26,883 bases of DNA from a virus. A program made the position numbers and the translations under genes. Numbering within the stretch: position 1 is the stretch's first letter; each line of letters opens with the position of its first letter. The notes under the pieces are model-generated. The model saw nothing but the letters and a program-made list of their open reading frames with translations. It was not told the origin of the DNA and ran no database searches. Shown in pieces: positions 21,718 to 26,883 of this stretch. The stretch lies in IMG/VR virus record IMGVR_UViG_3300003886_000039, positions 1 to 26,883 of that record; one strand, written 5' to 3'.

Positions 21718-22449
21718 GTCGTCTGTTGACACTACTGTAGTATATTCAATCCCCAGTTCATCAAATTCCGTAACAATATCAGCTAGTGACGTACTCAAAT
21801 CGGTTGCGCTAATACGCATTTTTATTTTCTCAACATAATCCTGCTTTATTTGGGCTGGTGGAGCAATATAAATTGGAACCTTAAAATCAAGAGAAGTCTG
21901 AATCATTCTACGATCTGTTCCTATTGGATAATTTTCATCAAACCGAATTGCTTGCAGTTCAACTTGAGTAATCTTCTTCCAATCGAAGGGACTATCAGAA
22001 AGTTGAATTTGCAGGGTGGGATCAAATAACATTAATATTTGTTCGAGGATTTGCATGTGCTGGTCTTGGTTACTTGTAAAGATAGCGAGTTCAATGCTCA
22101 TATTATATGGGACAGGCATTAATCGGTGAACAACCTGTACATCATCTGGAAGCAAGCCGCCGCGTGGTAAGTGTGTGTGTCTATCAGCTATACCAACACC
22201 TTTCCTACGTTCTGGTGCTAGATCTATACTACTAATGTACATGCTCATATTAGGCAGTCGAACCGGCTTGTTTTGTGTGTTGCCAGCTAATATTGCATGA
22301 GCAGCTCTGTCTTTAGATCCATAATGAATTTCAACTGGAATTAGTCTTTCTTCCCTATCTTCATTAGCTCCTATTTTAACAAACATTTCAGAAAAAATAG
22401 CAGCGAATTGGAGTAGGTACTGTTTGTGTTGCTCATCGTAGTAAAACAT
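21709..22449 (-). CDS. 15: Tail sheath stabiliser / tail completion protein gp15-like
   Basis: This 246-residue protein (T4 gp15 is 272) caps the tail end and joins it to the head. Visible family features are the N-terminal MFYYDEQHKQYLLQFAAIFS followed by RLIPVEIHYGSKDRA, then PNMSMYISSIDL and PVPYNMSIELAIFTSNQDQ. Further on come ILEQILMLFDPTLQIQL and the C-terminal TSLDFKVPIYIAPPAQ. The order R-x-P-(I/V)-x-Y-x-S-K, P-Y-x-M-x-(Y/I)-E-L-x-I-F-T and Q-I-L-x-x-F-x-P matches gp15. The ATG overlaps the TAA of the 511-residue gene by one base. Its 3' end overlaps the convergent endonuclease gene by nine bases, with no terminator visible. Confidence 0.85.
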   Translation of the reverse strand: MFYYDEQHKQYLLQFAAIFSEMFVKIGANEDREERLIPVEIHYGSKDRAAHAILAGNTQNKPVRLPNMSMYISSIDLAPERRKGVGIADRHTHLPRGGLLPDDVQVVHRLMPVPYNMSIELAIFTSNQDQHMQILEQILMLFDPTLQIQLSDSPFDWKKITQVELQAIRFDENYPIGTDRRMIQTSLDFKVPIYIAPPAQIKQDYVEKIKMRISATDLSTSLADIVTEFDELGIEYTTVVSTDDLV

Positions 22450-23984
22450 TATTTTTTAATATCTCCCAACGGAACACCATTCTTCAAATACTCTTGAAGT
22501 GTGGGTTTTGTTTTATTATATTCGAACCGTCTATCTGTTTCCAAGTACAACCACCTATTCTTGACTGTTGACCAACGATACAATCTAGGGGGCACGTCTT
22601 CCGCCAGTCCACTATATGTTAGTCTATGATAATCACCATCGTTATGTATGGTTGGGAGAAGATCTCCGATTGTATATGGCTCTCCATTAGGTGGCAATGC
22701 GTCCTCCATGTATAGCCCGTTTGGGTTTAAATTCAATTGGTTTAAATCAGTTCCTGTCGCGTTCAGATTATTCACTATTGTGTCGGCAGGGATTTCTGCT
22801 ATATCTGCAATATCTGATCCCCTTTCTGGAACTTGAGTTTTTGCTTCTGCTGTAATATGAGGAGCAGAGTTGGATACGTCTTGATATTTTTCACGGTTAA
22901 TTTCTAAGAAACCATCTGTTCCAATCGTAGGGGCAAAGTCACCAAAAACATCCTGTGTTTCTTGTGAGGCGAGTGCTGGTTTTGCCACTACTCGTAGCAT
23001 GGAGGGTGTCCAACCAGGTGTATATCCTTCAGTGCTCCAACCGACATCCGTCACTTCTAAATATTTTTTAACAGGATTCATATTAGGATCGTATTGAGTT
23101 TCACTTGGAAGCTCTAAAATATCACCAATAATGACTGGGCGTCCCAATGCATTAACTGCCGAGGTGAATCCAATTTGTATGTAAAGTTCTTGAGAGGGGA
23201 CGTCCATTCCCCAACGTGAAATTTCTGCCTGGACATCAATCAAATCATATTGACCCTTTAGTAGTATTGTATCCTTAGCATAATCACGGTTGCGTGTTTC
23301 CATAAAGATGTAGTCTTCATCAAAGTTATCCAGTTGTGTGTCGTTATAATGGATTAACTGTAAGCGCTCGACATTCCAAGAATCTGCGGCACCACCTGAA
23401 AACTCCAATGGGCGGATCCTCCAATAACGAGAAGGAACGGAACGCTTAAAACTGATTTGGTTTTCATTATTATCGTTTGGTAACTCTACAATACCAGCGC
23501 CATACCATTGTATGTTGTCATTGGAACGTTCGATCCGTGCTTTTGTAACTCTGTTACTACTGTTAACACTCTGTTTGATAATGATTGTTGTAATGTGCTG
23601 GTGGATCGGAGCATCTATCCCATATCGCGCTCGTCCATTATCCAATTTTAATGTCCCAAAATCGTATCCTATAAAGACAGAATTAACTACTTCACTCCCC
23701 TTACCAAAAGATCTCCACTCCAAGTTATTACTTGTAAAGGCATTTATTGGTGGGAAGGCATTCGGTGAACCGCTTGTGAGGGGTTCACCGAATCCAACTT
23801 GATCTATTAACTTCTGTTGCTCATGAACGCCAAGCAATTTGAAAACATTTACTTTGGCACCAGCGATCTCCAAGGCTTCGTTAACGTAGTTGTCAATGAA
23901 GCACTCATTAGATTCTGTGATATCCCAAGCAGACTTGCAATCTTTATCGTCTGTGGGACAACCGGTTCGATCATCACAAGCCAT
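22449..23984 (-). CDS. Phage structural protein with discoidin-like domain, 511 residues
   Basis: The N-terminus is Cys-rich (CDDRTGCPTDDKDC). About residues 75-215 resemble a galactose-binding/F5-8C (discoidin) fold: LEWRSFGKGSEVVNSVFIGYDFG, IKQSVNSSNRVTKARIERS, then NIQWY and SRYWRIRPLEF. About 225-330 is a beta-rich structural domain (GRPVIIGDILELP, YLEVTDVGWS). The C-terminal part includes DALPPNGEPYTIGDLLP and RWSTVKNRWLYLETDRR. Located between a neck-like protein and gp15, it is probably a head-tail connector or neck-associated protein, perhaps occupying the gp14 position, but I do not see gp14 motifs. Its ATG directly follows the stop of the 75-residue ORF. Confidence 0.6.
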   Translation of the reverse strand: MACDDRTGCPTDDKDCKSAWDITESNECFIDNYVNEALEIAGAKVNVFKLLGVHEQQKLIDQVGFGEPLTSGSPNAFPPINAFTSNNLEWRSFGKGSEVVNSVFIGYDFGTLKLDNGRARYGIDAPIHQHITTIIIKQSVNSSNRVTKARIERSNDNIQWYGAGIVELPNDNNENQISFKRSVPSRYWRIRPLEFSGGAADSWNVERLQLIHYNDTQLDNFDEDYIFMETRNRDYAKDTILLKGQYDLIDVQAEISRWGMDVPSQELYIQIGFTSAVNALGRPVIIGDILELPSETQYDPNMNPVKKYLEVTDVGWSTEGYTPGWTPSMLRVVAKPALASQETQDVFGDFAPTIGTDGFLEINREKYQDVSNSAPHITAEAKTQVPERGSDIADIAEIPADTIVNNLNATGTDLNQLNLNPNGLYMEDALPPNGEPYTIGDLLPTIHNDGDYHRLTYSGLAEDVPPRLYRWSTVKNRWLYLETDRRFEYNKTKPTLQEYLKNGVPLGDIKK

Positions 23985-24212
23985 TTATTTTCCCATGTGC
24001 TTCTGTTTAATTAAGTCGGTTACTTCGACTGTAATCTCGGACATAATTCCTTTCGCTATAGACATAATCTGATCCCCTGTAACAGATCGTTTCCCATTAG
24101 ATGATTCATCATAAGCGGCTTTTTCCGCCATTTTAAAAATTTGACTAGATAGTCCCTCAACACCTTCTGTGAGTCGAATGCCGGCCAGTTCCATTAATCT
24201 ATCTCTTTTCAT
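23985..24212 (-). CDS. Small phage hypothetical protein, 75 residues
   Basis: The protein begins MKRDRLMELAGIRLTEG, a start seen in small conserved phage proteins, followed by a helical segment (LSSQIFKMAEKAAYDESS) and another (IMSEITVEVTDLIKQKH). No enzymatic motif is visible. GGAGA precedes the ATG, a late octamer lies 29 bases upstream, and the next ATG follows its stop directly. It therefore heads a likely late operon with the 511-residue protein and gp15. Confidence 0.65.
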   Translation of the reverse strand: MKRDRLMELAGIRLTEGVEGLSSQIFKMAEKAAYDESSNGKRSVTGDQIMSIAKGIMSEITVEVTDLIKQKHMGK

Positions 24213-24240
24213 TGTTCATTCTCCGTTAAGGTTAATATAT

Positions 24241-24248
24241 TATTTATG
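24241..24248 (-). promoter_or_regulatory. Late promoter CATAAATA
   Basis: This minus-strand octamer lies in the 104-base gap between the neck-like gene and the 75-residue gene and probably drives the latter, the 511-residue protein and gp15. Confidence 0.65.
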
Positions 24249-24316
24249 TTTTCCGTATAATGCTTGTGCGTAGTTGATTCTTGAGATATAATTTTCCGAT
24301 TTAACTCAAGGAGTTA

Positions 24317-26883
24317 TTATCCTATTAAGAAATCAGCGCTCATCCCAATATTTTCTTTGTTGTCTGCAACGTAGTCTTCAATCATCTGTAGACATTCAGC
24401 CTTGTCCTCTACCGATTTTGCAATCAAATCTTGTGCATTAAGAGATACCCCCCCACCCGCACCTGGCAACCCTACATACTTACCTCGTATTTCTGATAGA
24501 ATTTGCCTAGCTTCTGCAGAGGCCCACCGTTCAATCCAATTCTTCAAATACCGATCTTTAATTAATTCTTGTTCGGACCTTTCAACGACCACATCAAGTA
24601 GTATACGTTCATGTGTCCACATAGTCTGGAGAATAAGTATTTCACGGGTATCTTCATACCAATGATATTGAATTCCAGACGCAAATAACTGTCCCATGGT
24701 TTCGACATATTCGTTTACCATGTAATAACTAACTAAATCAAATGTACCCAATTGGTACAAATGTTGTAACAGTAGTTGGCCATAGACTCCCTGACCCGCA
24801 GCATTACCAAGAAATGATGATTGGGTACGATAGACATCCATTATCGAAACAATTTTATGAAACCCAACTGTTTCATCTGTCAGGCTATAGGTTTGTTGCC
24901 CTGGCAACATGTCCATAAAAAAGTATGCACGACGATATGCAGATGAGCTTCTTGCACGTAATTCTTCAATCGCTCTGTTAACGCATTGGTCCCATTGATA
25001 TTTTGTTAATTCAACATCAACAACTGGATACCCTAACTGTGCTCTGATGCTGTCAATAAGTTCACGGCGCTCATCAGGCGAACCATCATTCCCCACCCCT
25101 ATCTGCATATATGTTGGTTGTGGGTCCACTCCATCTAAACCAAGAACAAGTGGGTTTAGAACAAGTGGGGTTCCAAGCGATCCCAACGAACTGAATAGTG
25201 GGTTTACTACATTGAATTCATTAACAGCCACCGCCGATGAAGATCCAAGTTTTCTACTACTAAAACGTAAGTTGCCTTTATATAAACCAGCAACAACTAA
25301 ACCAAACGTTTGAACCCAGAGATCCTGCCATTCAAATAATTGATTCAACACAGTGTCAAAGTATCGATCACCATTGGTTGGAGTATAGGGTGTAACTGCA
25401 AACAACAATCCAACCCAGGCAACGCCACTCCATTGGAATAGTGTTGTACCATCATACCAATAATCACCCGCAATTGGTGCGTATGGATCCTCGTTTGATT
25501 CTGTTAACGTCACTACATTCCAAAGCGTGCCGTCCCATTGGTAGAACAATGCATCAACTGTGTTGTACCAGTAATCGTTAATATTTGGTAGAGTTGGGTC
25601 GGTTGGGTATTCCATGTAGTTGATTTGAACCCACCCCGCTCCGTCCCAATTATACAATATATTACCACTGTCCCAAATATCCTCATTAGCAGTTAACGTT
25701 GGGGGTAATGATGGATCGGTAGCTGAGTCCACAAACACAGGCGCTGTGTCCCAACTAGTGGTTGTAATATCCCAAACATTTATTTGATTAAGGGTAGTAT
25801 CCCACCATATACCTGCTGATGGTGGATTGTTTGGTTCAAATGGTGCAACTTTGAATATCTGTAAGTCCCATGTTGATGTAATGCTATTGTATTTGAATAA
25901 TTCCTCAGTGTCGATGTCATACCAAAGGGCACCATCCATCGGAAATCCTGGGGCGGTTGATGCAATAGTAGCACCAGTGTCAACCCAGGTAACAGTGTCC
26001 CACTGCATTACCAAACTTGTTTCTGTGTCGTACCAATAATCATCTAATACGACTATTGTTGGATCGGTGGGCCACATTATAGGATCAACAATGTTCCACC
26101 CGCTTATTTCCTCACTCCATTCATACAGGTACATTGAGACTTCGTCGTACCAGTAAAACGGGCAGGTCATAGTTGGTGGTAGTGATGGATCTGTGGCTTG
26201 GTCTCGGAGAGTCTTTAGTTCCCATACAGTTCCATTCCAACGATACACATCTGTAGCACTTCTCCAAAAATCATCGCATGTTGGTTCAGTTGGTGGTCTA
26301 AGGAAATCAACAACGTTTGTTTGAACAACCTGGTTGGTGCCATCATATTTGTATAGGAGATGATCATCTACGTCATGCCACAAGGCATTTATAGCTGTGA
26401 TCGTTGGGTCGGTTGGTTGAATTATAACATCCAATTGAACATGCTCGGCACCGTTCCATTGAAGTAATTGATTGTTGTTGATATAATAAGCACCAGCGTT
26501 TGGTATTCCCGCAACTTGTGGTGGGTTGTCTATGAGTGATAGTTGTTTGTTTAGCTCAGAAATCAGGTCGTCGTAAGTAACAGCATCTGAACCATTAATG
26601 GTAATCGTTAGATCGTCAGTGTGGTCCAATTGGATGTTGGCTTGTGTTATATCAATCGTCGGAGTTACTTTCAGGACTGGATGGTTAATAACACGATCGT
26701 CTATATCAATTCGAAATTCGTAATTTATTGTAGGGGACAGTGCTGTTAGGAATGTTCCTTCTACCATCAAATCTATAATTTGATAGCCGTTGATGTCAAA
26801 GTTTTCCTGGTTACCATAATCTAATGAATATGCGTGAACACCTTCTAGGTGATACCGCAATACATTATCAACAGCAAACCCTG
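24317..26883 (-). CDS. Neck protein (gp13-like C-terminus) with eleven Trp-rich repeats, 5' partial
   Basis: The frame is open to the right edge (GFAVDNVLRYHLEG precedes the TTG at 26860), so the true start is outside the window; at least 855 residues are visible. Counting from that TTG, residues ~70-115 hold the first half of a hook-IN-like domain (DLTITINGSDAVTYDDLISE). Residues ~120-525 hold eleven repeats of 30-43 residues around Y-W-Y-D-x(4-6)-L-x-x-W-(D/N)-G-x-x-W, and ~525-580 hold the second half of that domain (KGNLRFSSRKLGSSS, NPLFSSLGSLG). The C-terminal ~265 residues (LIDSIRAQLGYPVVDVELTK, CVNRAIEELRARSS, YFFMDMLPGQQTYSL) resemble T4-type neck protein gp13. The repeats are probably surface exposed and may bind glycans; that is inference. 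Confidence 0.7.
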   Translation of the reverse strand, partial: GFAVDNVLRYHLEGVHAYSLDYGNQENFDINGYQIIDLMVEGTFLTALSPTINYEFRIDIDDRVINHPVLKVTPTIDITQANIQLDHTDDLTITINGSDAVTYDDLISELNKQLSLIDNPPQVAGIPNAGAYYINNNQLLQWNGAEHVQLDVIIQPTDPTITAINALWHDVDDHLLYKYDGTNQVVQTNVVDFLRPPTEPTCDDFWRSATDVYRWNGTVWELKTLRDQATDPSLPPTMTCPFYWYDEVSMYLYEWSEEISGWNIVDPIMWPTDPTIVVLDDYWYDTETSLVMQWDTVTWVDTGATIASTAPGFPMDGALWYDIDTEELFKYNSITSTWDLQIFKVAPFEPNNPPSAGIWWDTTLNQINVWDITTTSWDTAPVFVDSATDPSLPPTLTANEDIWDSGNILYNWDGAGWVQINYMEYPTDPTLPNINDYWYNTVDALFYQWDGTLWNVVTLTESNEDPYAPIAGDYWYDGTTLFQWSGVAWVGLLFAVTPYTPTNGDRYFDTVLNQLFEWQDLWVQTFGLVVAGLYKGNLRFSSRKLGSSSAVAVNEFNVVNPLFSSLGSLGTPLVLNPLVLGLDGVDPQPTYMQIGVGNDGSPDERRELIDSIRAQLGYPVVDVELTKYQWDQCVNRAIEELRARSSSAYRRAYFFMDMLPGQQTYSLTDETVGFHKIVSIMDVYRTQSSFLGNAAGQGVYGQLLLQHLYQLGTFDLVSYYMVNEYVETMGQLFASGIQYHWYEDTREILILQTMWTHERILLDVVVERSEQELIKDRYLKNWIERWASAEARQILSEIRGKYVGLPGAGGGVSLNAQDLIAKSVEDKAECLQMIEDYVADNKENIGMSADFLIG

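Noticed and set aside
24290-24316. Small hairpin (TAACTC / GAGTTA) after the neck gene
   Set aside because: The stem is only 6 bp with no U tract on the minus strand, so it is not convincing as a terminator.
1-26883. tRNA genes, insertion sequences or an origin
   Set aside because: Read by eye only; no cloverleaf-like sequence, transposase motif or iteron cluster was seen in the short intergenic spaces.

Overview
This window is about 26.9 kb of the late (virion and DNA-packaging) region of a contractile-tailed phage of the T4 superfamily. The evidence is a set of recognisable T4-type proteins (neck gp13-like, gp15, sheath gp18, tail tube gp19, a gp54-like tube protein, head-completion gp4, terminase gp16 and gp17) and repeated T4-style late promoter octamers (TATAAATA and one-base variants) in front of most genes. 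The host is probably a Gram-negative bacterium, since one accessory gene has a Sec signal peptide and sigma70-type promoter elements are present. A marine gammaproteobacterium is a guess from style only.

Layout, left to right. 1-3076 (minus): fibre or appendage-like proteins with repeats and shared modules. 3155-5123 (plus): three phage genes of unknown function, divergent from the fibre block across back-to-back late promoters. 5120-6805 (minus): a SWIM-like cysteine-rich protein and an HD-Pnk type nucleic-acid end-healing enzyme with its own sigma70-like promoter. 6869-9586 (minus): the terminase pair, the large subunit carrying a 162-residue mini-intein exactly inside the Walker A motif. 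9693-12093 (minus): gp4, a tube-initiator-like protein and the tail tube, with a terminator after the tube gene. 12172-17095: an invaded segment between tube and sheath genes, holding two Vsr-like (EDxHD-type) homing endonucleases, one GIY-YIG endonuclease, a start-less ORF remnant and a self-contained secreted-protein 'moron' with promoter, palindromic operator and terminator. 17152-19620 (minus): the sheath, enlarged by two inserted domains. 19735-21717 (plus): a third Vsr-like endonuclease with a tandem-repeat array. 21709-26883 (minus): gp15, a 511-residue structural protein, a small ORF, and a large gp13-like neck protein carrying eleven tryptophan-rich repeats and running off the right edge.

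The genes work together in virion assembly: the terminase fills the head, gp4 and the neck/gp15 proteins finish head and tail, and the sheath, tube and tube-initiator proteins build the contractile tail. Four freestanding endonucleases occupy spaces around the conserved sheath and tube genes, the usual niche of homing endonucleases. The most notable regulatory structure is at 17093-17154. There a late promoter, the 5' arm of a hairpin that hides the GIY-YIG gene's ribosome-binding site, and the probable terminator of the sheath transcript share the same bases. Transcripts started at the late promoter would lack the masking arm, while read-through transcripts would be terminated or masked. This is the logic known for T4 gene e and I-TevI, here merged with a host-gene terminator. 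No tRNA, CRISPR array or insertion sequence was seen.
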